From: Brachypodium distachyon
Taxonomy: Eukaryota; Streptophyta; Magnoliopsida; Poales; Poaceae
Direction of reading: 5' to 3'
Length of the DNA: 64,000 nucleotides
Assembly (NCBI RefSeq): GCF_000005505.3
Contig: NC_016133.3
Coordinates: 21,354,555 to 21,418,554, forward strand
Part shown: piece after piece, positions 37,765 to 49,431 of the stretch
Layout of the letters: every line of letters starts with the position of its first letter
Numbering within the stretch: the first letter of the stretch is position 1
Position numbers and translations under genes: made by a program
Notes under the pieces: generated by a model
The model's database searches: none
The model's input: the letters and a program-made list of their open reading frames with translations, nothing else
What the model was told of the DNA's origin: nothing

Positions 37765-38238
37765 GTGAAGAATATCCTTAAGTACTTGAGAAGGACTAAG
37801 GACATGTTTCTGGTTTATGGCAGTGAAGATGAGCTCGTTGTAAAGGGTTACACCGATGCTAGTTTCCAAACCGACAAGGACGATTATCGGTCTCAATCTG
37901 GATATGTGTTCATCTTGAACGGAGGTGCGGTGAGCTGGAAGAGCTCTAAGCAAGAAACGGTGGCCGACTCTACAACAGAAGCCGAGTATATCGCGGCCTC
38001 GGAAGCTGCGAAAGAAGGCGTTTGGATCAGAAAGTTTGTTTCTGAGCTTGGAGTGGTTCAGGGCGCGTCCAATCCCATGGACCTCTACTATGACAATAGT
38101 GGTGCTATCGCACAAGCCAAAGAACCACGCCATCACCAAAAATCCAAACAAATACTCAGGTGTTATCATCTCATACGGGAATTCGTGGAGAGAGGTGACG
38201 TTAAGATATGCAAGGTACACACGGATCTCAAAGCATGA
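37765..38238 (+). pseudogene. Copia RNase H remnant
   Basis: In another frame from RT, this segment has YTDASFQTDKDDYRSQSGYV, SSKQETVADSTTEAEY and a distal DNSGAIAQAKEP, the conserved copia RNase H blocks. It is the 3' end of pol; the tail towards the 3' LTR is broken by a further stop. Confidence 0.9.
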
Positions 38239-38301
38239 AGCGCATGTACGAGCCATGGGTATGCGATACTTTCATGATTGACTCTAGTGCAAGTGGGAGA
38301 C

Positions 38302-39301
38302 TGTTGGAGATATGCCCTAGAGGAAATCATGTGATGATGTTATTTGCTATGTATTCATGAGTTAATGTTATTGTCCTTGAACATCATCACTGATATGTAT
38401 CAATAAATATGTGATTTGTTTGTGAGACTATATATTATATGACGTTGTTCTAATGGTCCCTAGTCATTGAGGTTATGCGGACACACAACCTAGACTAGCA
38501 ATGTGATTCAGTATGATGACTATGTTTCACAAGTCATAGGGCAAGGTGTTGCCAACTGATAGCATTGGACTCGACAATGAGATTGCCGAGTCGGACAAAC
38601 CCGCACTGAGACACAACGAGATGATTGCCATTTGTTAGTCTCAAGTACGATGTTTATGCCAGTTCTAGACCTGAGGTCATCGCATGAGTTTTGGATGTGA
38701 ATCGGCTTACTTAGGGGTTACCAAACGCTACTCCGTAACTGGGTAGTTATAAAGGTAGCTTTCGGGTTTGCTGAGAAGCATGCTGCAAGTCATGGTAGTT
38801 GATCAAGATGGGATTTGCCCCTCCCTTTGGGAGAGATATCTCTGGGCCCTCTCGAGTGATCAGATTCGGAAAGCATGGCCATGCGACTTGGGTTAAGCGT
38901 TAACCCGTTCGGGAATCTGAATCACGAGATCGAGAAGAGAGTCGAGCTATACACAAAAGGATGACAAGTACTCGCCTTGAGCTCGACACACATATCGTGA
39001 GGCAAAATAAATGTTGCATGTGGACACATTGTATGGTTCGTCAATATACTTTGTGGTTATTCGGGAGCCAGCACATGATGCTAGGCGCCGCTACTGACTA
39101 TCGACTTGGGTCGGAACCTGTGTTCGGACTCGTAGTCGTGTCCGTCTGACCGCGAACCTGTAGGGTCGCACACTTAAGGGGATGGGACCGAATTGGATTG
39201 GATCCAACTCGTATCGGGCTTAGACTCCTAACGGGCCTCAAGTGTTGAAGCCCACCAGGAAGGTCTATATAAGTGGAGGAGGCATACCTGGTTCCCCAAC
39301 A
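38302..39301 (+). repeat. 3' LTR of the copia element, internally deleted
   Basis: Starts TGTTGGAGATATGCCC directly after the polypurine tract and ends TTCCCCAACA. Compared with the 5' LTR it lacks about 330 bases: GGAGGCATACC continues straight to TGGTTCCCCAACA where the 5' LTR has a long R/U5 segment. The TATA box is retained. Confidence 0.9.
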
Positions 39302-39780
39302 GGCTCCACGCTGGCCCAGGCCGTCCACCGTGTCCGGACCCGATCGAGCCCGAGCCGAACCGAACCGGACCGAGCCCAAGCCCTGCATGTGATCTGGTAG
39401 TGGGGCCTTTCCTTGTTGGTTTCTTCCTTTCTGGATTAAGCACTGGTTGCCCATCCTCAACCTCAATGTCTGAAACAAGTTGAGGTTCTGGGTCATAAAT
39501 GTCTTCAAAATCTGTGTCCCCCTTGGGTTTGGTCCGGTTCGGTCCGGCTCGGGCTCGGTCGGGTCCGGACATGGTGGACGACCGGGGCCAGCGTGGAGCC
39601 TATGTGGACCTGACGTGTGGGCCCTCTTGTCAGTTTTCATGTCAAAACGTGATCAGAGGCAAAATCAGTGCGCGGGAGTACAACTAACGGAGAAAGTGGT
39701 GGTAATTTGTCAAAAATTAAAAAAAAAGGTGGTTTTCCTAGACACGTGCCCCAAATGTGGTGGTTTTAAGTAATTTTCTC
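39302..39780 (-). mobile_element. Mutator-like TIR element truncated by the copia insertion
   Basis: An 80-base inverted repeat (GGCTCCACGCTGGCCC... at 39302 against ...GGGCCAGCGTGGAGCC ending near 39600) brackets about 140 bases. The right arm continues outwards to about 39780 (minus strand AGAAAATTACTTAAAACCACC), a long TIR of the Mutator type. The left arm stops exactly where the copia LTR ends. The inner segment has a minus-strand frame with DFEDIYDPEPQLVSDIEVE, probably a transposon-encoded or captured coding piece. Confidence 0.55.
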
Positions 39781-40041
39781 TATTCTTTTCTTCAGACTAC
39801 TTAGCAGTTGGTATATGACATAGCCTGACCTGTGGTATCCACTACTCACTATACAAAATGACATCAAATGGTAAATATAACTATGACCAAGAATTCTGTA
39901 CGTGAAGAGCAAGTGACACTCTCAATAGAACATTACCGAATAGTGCAAACTTTAACGGTATTGGTACAACAAGAAAAAATGTCTTTTAAAAGTTACATTG
40001 TGCAAAGTTTCAGGTGGAGTAGCAAAAAGGAATGAACATAC
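39781..40041. other. Sequence between MULE end and YciO remnant
   Basis: This should have held the 3' exons of the YciO-like gene. No matching coding sequence was found. Confidence 0.3.
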
Positions 40042-41018
40042 CAGTGGCTCATAAATATCGGCAATGGTTACTGGGTCAAAAGTATCCATTCATCCTCTGA
40101 CAGATATTTGACACTGTACATAAAGGAAAAATGAGAAAATAACTTTGCGCAAACCAAACCTTTGGTTATAGGCCACATCGTCAAGAGCATGAAAAAAAAT
40201 TCTGTGAGAAAATTGGAGGTGTAAGCCCACAACCAACCTTGCGCAGATCAATGGTTCTTCCAGATTTTGTAGTATTGTGTGACATATCGGATCATCTGGG
40301 ATTAAAACACCCACCTGCCTCCTTTTCACATACCTAGTAGATGAACCGTGCTTGATGCATTGCTCTGGCAATTTCTTGGTTGCAAGTAAAATAAGACACA
40401 TATCAAATATTCCCTCTGTCCAACAAAGGATGTCTCAAGTTTGTCAAAATTTGGATGTGCGTAGACATGACTTAGTGTATAGATGCATTCAAATTTAGTC
40501 AAAGTTGAGACATCCTATGTTGGACGGATAGAGTATAAGATTTATTATACAACTAACTAATCAGACAAATAATTTGTACCTGCGAAATCCCTAGTTACTG
40601 TCAAAGAAGAGGGATGCCGTCGCACTGGAAGCGGCTTGGCTGGTGGAGGTGGACTCGCTCGAAGTCCCTCCATTAGCGGTGACCGGCAGGGGCAGGGGTA
40701 GCAGGCGGAGGCCGCCGCCAGCGGCGGCTCGATAAGGAGGGCAGGGATGGGGGCGGCGGACGACTGGATGAGGATGAGGAGGGCGGGGGCAGGGGCAGCG
40801 GGCGGAGGCCGGCGGCGCTCTCCTCGGGCGTCCGTCCTCGGCGGCGGGAACTGGCGCAGGAGGCGCTGCGTCCCATGGCGGCGTCCATGGGAACCGGCAG
40901 CGCCGCACCCCATGGCGTCGGCGACGCGCAGGGCGGGAAGGAGCAGGTGGCATGCGGGCATCGGGCTGGGTGAGACGCGAAAAAAGAAAAGAGGAGAAAA
41001 ACGAAAGGAATTGGCAGC
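40042..41018 (-). pseudogene. YciO-type YrdC-family gene remnant
   Basis: Minus strand. One exon (about 40400-40238) reads ILLATKKLPEQCIKHGSS, then RRQVGVLIPDDPICHTILQ and EEPLICA. It splices (GTTGGT donor, GTACAG acceptor at 40114) to 40113-40042, reading SVKYLSEDEW and, in a shifted frame, DPVTIADIYEPL. This is the C-terminal half of plant YciO-like (YrdC/Sua5 fold) proteins, related to threonylcarbamoyl-AMP synthases. Two extra bases after EDEWIL shift the frame into a stop. The N-terminal exons with the nucleotide-binding PTDT-type motif are missing: a MITE occupies the place. A GC-rich block at 40560-41018 resembles a transit-peptide first exon. It looks like a decayed gene. Confidence 0.6.
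40410..40533. mobile_element. Stowaway-type MITE with TA target duplication
   Basis: TCCCTCTGTCCAACAAAGGATGTCTC and the inverted end GAGACATCCTATGTTGGACGGATAGAG pair well; TA flanks at 40408-40409 and 40534-40535. It lies within the YciO remnant. Confidence 0.8.
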
Positions 41019-41240
41019 ACGGGCCGTGGTACGAACATGTAATTTCTCCGAAGTTAAGTAACCGTGAATTAAAGAGTAATTGGCAGGGTCATCGTTGGCG
41101 TTCATCCAAACAGCCCCTTAATGAGTTGGCATTTTGGCAGTCCTTCCTTCTGGTAAAAAGAAGACTCCCAACTCGTCGTCTGCTCGGGTTAGATCCTCCA
41201 CCAGTCCACCTCCCTGCCGCAGTGATCGCCGCCGGCCGAT
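41019..41240. promoter_or_regulatory. Divergent promoter between YciO remnant and KH gene
   Basis: The two genes point away from each other across about 220 bp. No clear TATA box is seen on either side, in line with housekeeping-type divergent promoters. Inferred from arrangement only. Confidence 0.35.
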
Positions 41241-44200
41241 ATGCCATCCAGCGACCGCTACATGGTCTGCTCACCGTCGCCATCCACTGGCCCGCACTCC
41301 CCTCACCTTCCCCTCTACGAGCATGAGCAGTACTTTCCGATCCCTCACCTCTCCGCCTCTGTTTATTTAGGAGATTTCTTGGGTCTAGTACCGCAGGCTA
41401 GGGCCTAATCGGTAGACTGATACCTCGAAAATATAGGATCTTAGAATGATTTTGCGAGAAATAATGTGTTTGTTAGTTAGAGTTAAGACCTAAGATGAAA
41501 TTGACACTGTAGTGTGTTCTTTCTGCTGAAGGATGCTGCTGATCACGTTTCCAAATGGGTCTCCCCAGAGATCTTTTTTCTTTCTATATGGTCACGATTC
41601 AAGTAGCGCGTTTTATTTTCTGATAAAGACTGGAGCTTTATGGGGAATGGTGGCTCAACCGTAGCAATCGGGTTGGACTTGAACTACTGTCATGACTCAC
41701 GCCGTCACGCGTACTCTTTATGTGTTTATAAGAGAATCTCCACCAGCTTACTCAAATTTGGTTACCTATATTTGGTTTTAGGTATAGGAGAGAGAAGGTT
41801 TTCAGCAAAATTTTGTGCAATCGGGTTGGACTTGAACTACTGTCATAACTAAAGGAGGTTGTCAGCTCTTTTGGATCTTATGATTTTTTACGCTTTTCTG
41901 CTCATTGAGGCGTTGGTGGTTGTTTTCGTGTTGATACGAGGACAAAATTGTTGGTTTTAGACAAGTTCTTTTGATGAACTAATGCAATGCCTGGTTCCTG
42001 TTTTCTTTTGCGGGGAATTACTAACTTCTTATCATTTGTAGGTTGTTAAGTAGTGAATTGATCCTTGTGCACAGCTTTCCCCCGTTTTGAGAGTTTTCCA
42101 CCATTTTTGTAACTTACATAACAGGGTTGGTGTGGTTTTGGTGCCATTGACTGAGTATTCAGTCCATTTTGACCTGCCAGTTTTCTGGTGGATTTGTGAA
42201 TGTAGTTGAAATCGGTTTTATGTTTTGTTGAAGGACTGTGATCATAATTAAATCGTATTGCGGACTGAAAAAACAATGAACCGAGGCCACTAGGTACTAC
42301 ACTGCGCAAGTTTGATCATAAATTTTAGGATTCAAATCAACTGATCAGATTGGGTAAATCCATTTAATTCTTTCAAAGCTAACTCTAAGGAAATTTCACC
42401 ATTTTTTAACAAACTTCGCTGGACAAAGAAAGTTTGTTTCCAATTACCTATCTATGTATATGCCTATTGATAGTTGTTGCCAATCCATTTAATAAACTGG
42501 TTTGGTGTGGTTGTCTCACTGTTGCATTACGCCAATAATTGTGACCAGGTCCTTCTTTGCTAATTTGTGACTGCGTTCATGACTGAAGATGAAATCCGTT
42601 GTATGTTTTGTTGCTGGACTGTGTGATCTAAACATAAACGTGGTAGTACCAACTACCAAACCTAAACATGATAACTGAATGCTGGAGGTAAGCAGTAAGT
42701 TATTTCGGGCCAGTTCTTATCACTTTATCAGCTTGTAGGTCCCTAGCAGCTGAAGCCAAAAAGAATTGGAAACTTGAGTTGCTTTTCTGGGCAGTCCAGC
42801 TCTGATTTCCCATTTGTGGAAAAAAGCTGCCTTGGAGTAGCTTCCCCAGTTCTCATATTACCTATCCAGGACTACCCCAAATTTACCATGTTTTTACAGC
42901 TAAAATGCCACTGTGCCTCAGTCCTTGATGCCCTGACCCCAACCCCTCCCTAGGGTAATTGTGTGCCGCTGCCTACCACCACGCTCTGCTGCCTCATGCC
43001 ACCCTATGCTGCCGGCCACCCGCTCTGTGTATGTGTATCCCAGCATTGGCTGGCACCTTCCATCGCGTCCCCTGTTGAGAATGTATCTTCGTTTGTGTAC
43101 TGCCATATGCATATATGCACTATTTGTATATATTAGTAAAAGAAAATTATGTTGTATGTGTATGCATGTATGTAGTAGAATGTAGGCCGTGAGCAAACAA
43201 ATAAACACATGATATTATCAATCAAACAGCAAACAAATAACTCTAGGGGTGTTACACACTTGGCACTAGTCAACACAGACAATAAACTCAAACTTCTCAG
43301 GGTTTTTTTTCCACCAGAGCTCCTGCAGGAAGTTGAGCTAAAGCTCGTTTCTGCACAAGCTGAAGGCGGAAGGAATTGGCACGTTGGATATATGTTGGTT
43401 TAGTTCTTGGGGAGCTGTACCATTTATCAATATAAATGAGAAAAATATCTTTGGATTGTTATATGTATGTGCTCATTGGTTTCTGGTTGTTTTCTTTGTA
43501 GGTACATTACAGAATTGCTAGCAGAGAGACAAAAGATTGGGCCTTTTGTGCCAGTTCTCCCATGCACAGCTCGCTTGTTGAATCAAGGTAATGTCTTAAC
43601 CACATGTTCACTTGAGGACTTTTTGTCTTCCTGCAAAAGGAAGAGTTATTTTCTTAAGTGAAAATTTACTATGTCTATGTTGTGCTCCTATCTTACACAA
43701 AGCAAAAGTCGGTTACTTAACTAAGATGCAAAGATGTTCCTTTGTTGGTTTCCTGTTTCTCTGATCTTTCATGATACAGTCACACTCCTTACCCGCAAAA
43801 AAAAAGATACAGTCACACTCCAGACATACTTTACCTAGCTTCTCAAGTCATGGTTAGATACAGGAAGAAAACTTTTTTCAAAATTGTGTTGAGTGTATGC
43901 TTCGGTGTGCTCTGACTGCAAACTGATTGTAGGCTTTTTGCTTAATTAGTTACTCAGTCTATTGAAGACTAGGGTTCAAATTGTAACTATTCTACCCAGT
44001 GGATTGAAGTTTCATGATATGAGTTCTTTGCATATCTGTTGTTACTTCAATGTTATCCATTTGCATTTGCATATCTTTGCATTACCTAGCTTCTCAAGTC
44101 ATGGTTAGATACAGAAAGAAAACTTTTTTCAAAATTGTGTTGAGTGTATGCTTCGTTGTGCTCTGACTGCGAACTGATTGTAGGCTTTTTGCTTAATTAG

Positions 44201-47200
44201 TTACTCAGTCTATTGAAGACTAGGGTTCAAATTGTAACTATTCTACCCAGTGGATTGAAGTTTCTGTTGTTACTTCAATGTTATCCATTTGCATGTGCTG
44301 TAATCAACTTTACACGATTGTGAAAGAAAAGCTTCCAACTGCGCTAACGATGTATAGAGATATCTATGTGTGCAAACATATAACAAGACTCCCTAACATG
44401 GTGTATGGTTATATTATTTAACCAGTTCCTAATAATATGTTGTGATAACGTTTCTTATCCTATACCAATGAATACCATATGGGTTAATATGTTGCTGAAT
44501 AAACGTAACGGTTCTTGATTTGGTAAGGTTAAAGCCTGGGGTGCTTAGAGCTGACTTCTTTTTCGCCAACCTTCTGGCTAGACCTGGAGCTGACACTACA
44601 CTGGGTATTTTTTGACGAATACATAGCTTGTTTGCCAATAGTTACTGCTAATCTTGACCTGATCTTATGCTATGGCTAGTGTCAGGCAAACAATGCTCTG
44701 ACTACCTTTATGTGATAATCGTGATTTCATGAGGTCAAGTACTGAAGTAAACTTAAAAAATGCTGTCGATGCACAATGCACACATATATTTAAGTCGATG
44801 TTCTGTCCATGGACTTCTGACTAATCTGTCTTGAAATTATGATGCTAACTTATTTTGTACATGCTTTCATTTCTATTCAAATTTGAGCAGAAATATTGCA
44901 TGTGTCTGCACTCTTGGGGATTCATGTCTTAGATCAACCTGGGTTTCAACATGGTAGCCCCCTTTTAAATGGAGGAGCATTCTCAAATGGAAGGCCAGCT
45001 GACGTGAATGGTTGGGCGCCACGATTTTCGTCAGAAGTATGAGTACTAACCAATGACATAGCTATCGCTGTTTGTTCTTAGGAAAATTACAATAAATATC
45101 TTGATGAACAGTTTGATTTGTCTGCTTTTGACTTCTTGTCTACATCTCACAGTAGTCAATACGGTGTAACTTTTCTTAGTTTGTCTGGCCATATGAGTTT
45201 GTGAATAGATGGACATGATTAAAATTATTTTGTGTTGCAGAAATTAATCCTCGTTCCCTCACCTAAGTCAAATGCTTTAGATTTGTTGATTGATTAACCT
45301 CACAAATACATATCTGTCTGTTATTTTGGGACTTACTCAAGGGTAACAAACAATTGCTAATTATTACTAATGATCACTGATGATTTCAATTACTCAAGGG
45401 TGTTGCTGTTGTCTGGCCAAAATAACTGTCTCGCTCCTTCCAGCATATTAGAGGAGTATTTCCCAAAGTTAACTTTGCCCTATGCTTCCAACCAAACACA
45501 GGGATAAGGTAAAAAGGTGGATCGCTATATCCAATTCACCCTCATCCCTCCAACCAAATGGACTCTTAGGGTTAGAGGAATACCTACTGGTACTTGACAA
45601 TTTGGCCCTTTATAACCTCAATTCCAAGCTTTGATCAATTAGTTTTAGATCTGTTTCTTTTGGGGACGGGTGGGTCATGAGGCTGTACTGGCGGGCTTAA
45701 TTTAACTAAGATGATGCTGATCAGGTAACATTCCATGGGAGATTCTCTGAAAATTTGTTTCACGCTGTAGCATAATGTGGTATAGTCCTTAATACAAATA
45801 TGCTTCAAGGGACCATGGCAAAAAAAGAAGTTAAAGCCTATATGTAATTCAAGTACAGTTTTGTCTCGGATTTGATTGCAACTTGACAGCAAAAATTATA
45901 CTGAATGTTGCACCTGGTGAATTTACATCGAATTTAGTTAGAATCTAGTAATGCAATTGGTGATAACAAGGTTATTAAATGGTTTTGCTTCAACCAGTTT
46001 ATTCTTGGGCCATATTTGTTTTATGTTGCAGAGGTTAGGCATATTTGATTCCCCACCATCTGAAAATGGGCTCAATGCACAAGGGAACTCCTCAGGTTTC
46101 ATTGTGAAGAAAATGATGAGAATGGATATTCCTACGAATAACTATCCTAATGTAAGATGCTGATACAATCATTCTTTCCCCTTTCAGTCATTTCAGCTGA
46201 TCTTTTTCTGATTGAAATATGGGCTTTACAGTTCAACATCGTTGGTCGACTGCTTGGTCCAAGGGGAAATTCTCTTAAACGAGTTGAGGCAGCCACCAGC
46301 TGTCGTGTCCTAATCCGAGGCCGTGGTAGCATAAAGGATCCTGCTCGGGTAATGTTTGCAACTTGTCGTGTCTGTTTTCCTGTGTATCTATTTGTCCCAT
46401 CCTATTAAATCAAGTGTTTTCTTGTACTATGATGTATTAATCGGCAGAAACCCCACCCAAATCAAAGTGAAACCGCGGTCGTGCACTCGTGGAGCGCTGA
46501 GAGCTTGAATAACTCCTCGGCCTTAGGAGTTGTATCTTATACCTATGTGTTGCTGGCTGGTCTCAGTTTTTCTCATCTTCTGGTTGAGACATAATCTTTG
46601 TGCTGATTTTAACACTACTGCTATTAGGTGGTGTTTACATGCCTTCATGGTCTCTTGCTTTATCTGTTAAGATGTGCTTTGGTGCAATTGCCCTTAGGTT
46701 GTTTGATGTATGATTAAATAGTACTCCCTCCATAAGAAAATTTCTCCTGCAATTCTGAAAAGAAGAGGCTGGACGTGGTGTGTACAAATGTGACCGTGGG
46801 TGCACAGCTGAATCTTGCGAGTAGCTGATGAGCTGGTACAGAGATCGAAGAGCTGCATGCAGAGGCCGTGCGGTCATGCAGTGTCTGCTTGATTACTGTG
46901 GCATTGAATCAAGCGTTGTGGGAGATTTAATAGGAGCAAAGCAAGAAACAGTTTTTCACATTGGTTTTGGCAAAAAGAATTATACACCTTACTTTAGGGA
47001 AGCTATGAGATAATTGATGCCTGATATCATGAACTTGATAGAGTTTTGCCTGGAACAAGCTATAGATCTGCATGCATAAGCAAACTTTAATCATAAAATT
47101 GTGCGACGTGTGGACTTGTAGGATATTATCATTTTGGTTATATTTCTTGCAAGGATTCTTCACCGAACTTATGCATTAAAATAGGGCCTCCTTTGGTATC

Positions 47201-47688
47201 TTGTCTGGCTATTTATTGTTACACTACTGTTTGATGTTGAAACAACAGTCGTCAGGTTATCAATCTCAAACCTTGCAGGAAAACTTTATGAGAGGGAGAC
47301 CAGGATATGAACACCTTGATGAGCCTCTCCACCTCGTGATCAAAGCTGAGCTGCCAGCTGAAATCATCGATGCCCGTCTTATGCAGACCCAAGAAATTCT
47401 CGACGATATGCTGAAACCGGTGGTATGATACCATTGCCTCACTTCATGTTAAAAGAAAGTTTCATGTTACTTTCGACCATGTGGTGGACATGCGCTGTTC
47501 TCAGGATGACTCACTTGTATATTGCGAACTGTTGCCAGGATGAAACAATGGAATTCTTCAAGACGCAGCAGCTTCGCGAGCTTGCTATGATCAATGGCAC
47601 CCTCATAGATGATGGCTCACAGAATTCCGGATCGGTTTCCCCATTCCGCGGCGACTTGGGCATGAAGAGGGCCAAGAGGGTTAATTAG
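41241..47688 (+). CDS. KH-domain RNA-binding protein, STAR/SPIN1-like (283 aa)
   Basis: Plant members of this family bind pre-mRNA/mRNA through one KH domain; rice SPIN1 represses flowering, and others act in splicing. Exons: 41241-41329, 43502-43587, 44891-45036, 46032-46151, 46232-46348, 47279-47422, 47539-47688; every junction is GT/AG and in frame. The N-terminus is Ser/Pro-rich ([18 protein letters not shown]). STAR dimerisation motif: [15 protein letters not shown] (about 30-45), [12 protein letters not shown] (about 48-60). The KH domain (about 147-234) has [20 protein letters not shown] with the GPRG loop, then GRGSIKDP and [17 protein letters not shown]. The conserved tail is [13 protein letters not shown], then SGSVSPF and GMKRAKRVN. 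The usual KEEKLRG before RPGYEHL reads ENFMRG. Intron 1 exceeds 2 kb and intron 2 holds a tandem duplication. Confidence 0.92.
41662..41848 (+). repeat. 31-bp direct repeat, period 155
   Basis: GCAATCGGGTTGGACTTGAA followed by CTACTGTCAT occurs near 41663 and again near 41818, inside KH intron 1. Confidence 0.85.
43833..44300 (+). repeat. Tandem duplication with 261-bp period in KH intron 2
   Basis: The unit starting ACCTAGCTTCTCAAGTCATGG at 43833 recurs at 44094. The second copy differs by a few bases and lacks about 28 bases after GGATTGAAGTTTC, so the duplication is old enough to have diverged. Confidence 0.85.
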
Positions 47689-48327
47689 GAACATGGGCAC
47701 TTGGTTGTCTTGGTTCACCATCTTTATGAGAATGGGTTTGCACCTGCAAAAGGAATGTTACTTTACTAGCTCTAATCTAGGAAGAAGAATGTGCTCCATT
47801 TTGGTAGACTTGTGTAGCTCAAAGCGTTGGTCGTTTGGAAGTGCAATGCTTCTGTATGAAAGAAGGAAATGATTGGCAGAATGGTACTAACGTAATTTTT
47901 GTGTGGCCTTAACACATAAATTATCAGCAAGCTTATTCTAGATGTGACATTGATATTTTTGTATCGGATTTGTTGCACTCCTAGGAGAAGGAACATGCCC
48001 AGGAAACTCAGGATTTGGCTTCTTTATCTGCATCTAAACTGCTGTCCCTTTTCTAAGGGGGTGTGGCATCTTTGCCAGCCGCAGGCTGGAAGAATTTCGG
48101 AAGCAGCAAAAGAAGGGAACATTCAGAAATGGTAGAGCAAGATCAGAATGGCTTCAAGTAAGAATCCAGCAGCAAAGGAGATTACCTTGGCTTCATACAT
48201 TTTGTGGAACAGAGAAATCACAGAATGTTTGAAGAGAAATGCCTTCAGCCTAGAAGTATTCTCAGCTCGTTTGATTGGAGGGAATTAGGAAAAGGGAAAG
48301 GAAATTGAAGGGGTAAGTGATGCTAAA
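47689..48327 (+). other. 3' UTR of KH gene and downstream DNA
   Basis: Follows the KH stop codon. No other coding frame with recognisable content. Confidence 0.45.
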
Positions 48328-48336
48328 TTATATGTT

Positions 48337-48844
48337 GAGTAAATGCACTGTAGGTCCTAAAACTATTCGGGGTGTGTCAAGTGAGTCCTAATTCTATGGA
48401 AGTGCATATTTGAATCCTAATTATTTGTATGTTGTTCACCTGTGGTCCTAATCGAGCCCGAGTCACTGCTAACCAGCCAGGTGGCAAGTTGACTGCCACG
48501 CTGGCTAACTGCGGGGTCGATGAAAAGTGCAAATAGGCCCAACCTTTCCATACTCATCCCGCGGTCCTTTCCCCAATTCTCCCCACCCCGCTTGAAATTG
48601 CAAAATGGAAAGGTTAGGCCTATTTACAATTTCCAGTTAGGCCTATTTACAATTTCCAGCGACTCAACAGTTAGTCAGCGTAGCAGTCAACTTGCCACCT
48701 GACCGGTCAGCAGCGCGCTCGGGCACGATTAGAACCACGCGTGAACAACTTACAAAAAATAAGGGTCCAAATATGCACTTTGATAGAATTAGGACTCACT
48801 TGACACACGTCGAATAGTTTTAGGACCTACGGTTCATTTTACTC
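48337..48844. mobile_element. Mutator-type MITE, 508 bp, perfect 9-bp target duplication
   Basis: Long inverted repeats: GTAGGTCCTAAAACTATTCG at the left pairs with the complement of CGAATAGTTTTAGGACCTAC at the right, and the arms extend beyond 130 bases. TTATATGTT stands on both sides (48328-48336 and 48845-48853). A 9-base duplication with long TIRs is the Mutator signature. The middle contains a 23-bp tandem repeat (GTTAGGCCTATTTACAATTT, about 48614-48660). Confidence 0.85.
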
Positions 48845-48851
48845 TTATATG

Positions 48852-49088
48852 TTTGGTTAGAGGGAATGGGAGTTTAAAAGAGATTGGGTATGAGAGTTGA
48901 GAGGCCACTCCCGCAATTTTAATAACAGGGGAGGGGTGGGAATCAGGAGGAAATTGTTTCGTAGGGATGATCTTATCGTTATTCATAACTTATCTTATCT
49001 ATCCTAAACCAATTCCTCATAAACTCGTGTCTAATCTCATCTAATCTCCTTTTAAACTCCCATTGTCCACATATTGCCAAACACTGTC
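48852..49088. mobile_element. MITE directly abutting the Mutator MITE
   Basis: TTTGGTTAGAGGGAATGGG...AGTTTAAAAGAGATT at the left pairs with the complement of AATCTCCTTTTAAACTCCC...TGCCAAAC at the right. The exact ends are uncertain. Confidence 0.55.
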
Positions 49089-49089
49089 T

Positions 49090-49268
49090 AGGTTGATTCG
49101 GGCGGAGGCAGATCATTTTTTAGAAGGCTTTTGCCCGATAGCCTAGCTAATGTACAGCTTAGTTACAGGGTGTAATTTGGATTTTTTTTTCCTGGTTCTT
49201 ATTTTGTACCCTTCTTGTAAACTACTTCTCTCCTTAATGCAATAGCAGTGCTCTTGCTTTTCTCATTA
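49090..49268 (+). mobile_element. Probable LINE 3' tail
   Basis: Ends CTTAATGCAATAGCAGTGCT...CTCATTAAAAAAAAA, a common style of plant LINE 3' termini. No coding part remains. Confidence 0.4.
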
Positions 49269-49431
49269 AAAAAAAATCTGCATCTTAGGTAATATAATAA
49301 ACATGAGTCGGTGATGGTCGTTTAAGTTGAGGTCAAGCTTTTAATTTATATGCCAGTCGCCCAACATATTACAGTAGATTGCATATTTGAAAATCATAAT
49401 AGTAAATTTGTCCAAAAAAAACTGCTCCCTC

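Larger units (their letters stand above)
31018..39301 (+). mobile_element. Defective Ty1/copia (BARE/Angela-like) retrotransposon with inverted LTR inside
   Basis: Order: LTR (plus) 31018-32344; tRNA-Met-type PBS 32346-32357; leader and first codons of gag to 33186; an LTR of the same family in minus orientation 33187-34534; remainder of gag-pol 34535-38240; polypurine tract AAGTGGGAGAC; 3' LTR 38302-39301. The domain order protease-integrase-RT-RNase H defines copia. Nonsense codons and a frameshift in pol make it incapable of autonomous movement. No matching 5-base target duplications are seen (TAAAG on the left, GGCTC on the right). Confidence 0.9.

Noticed and set aside
40747..41061. Plus-strand ORF in the divergent promoter region
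   Set aside because: It is the complement of the GC-rich putative first exon of the YciO remnant and overlaps no splice signals of the KH gene.
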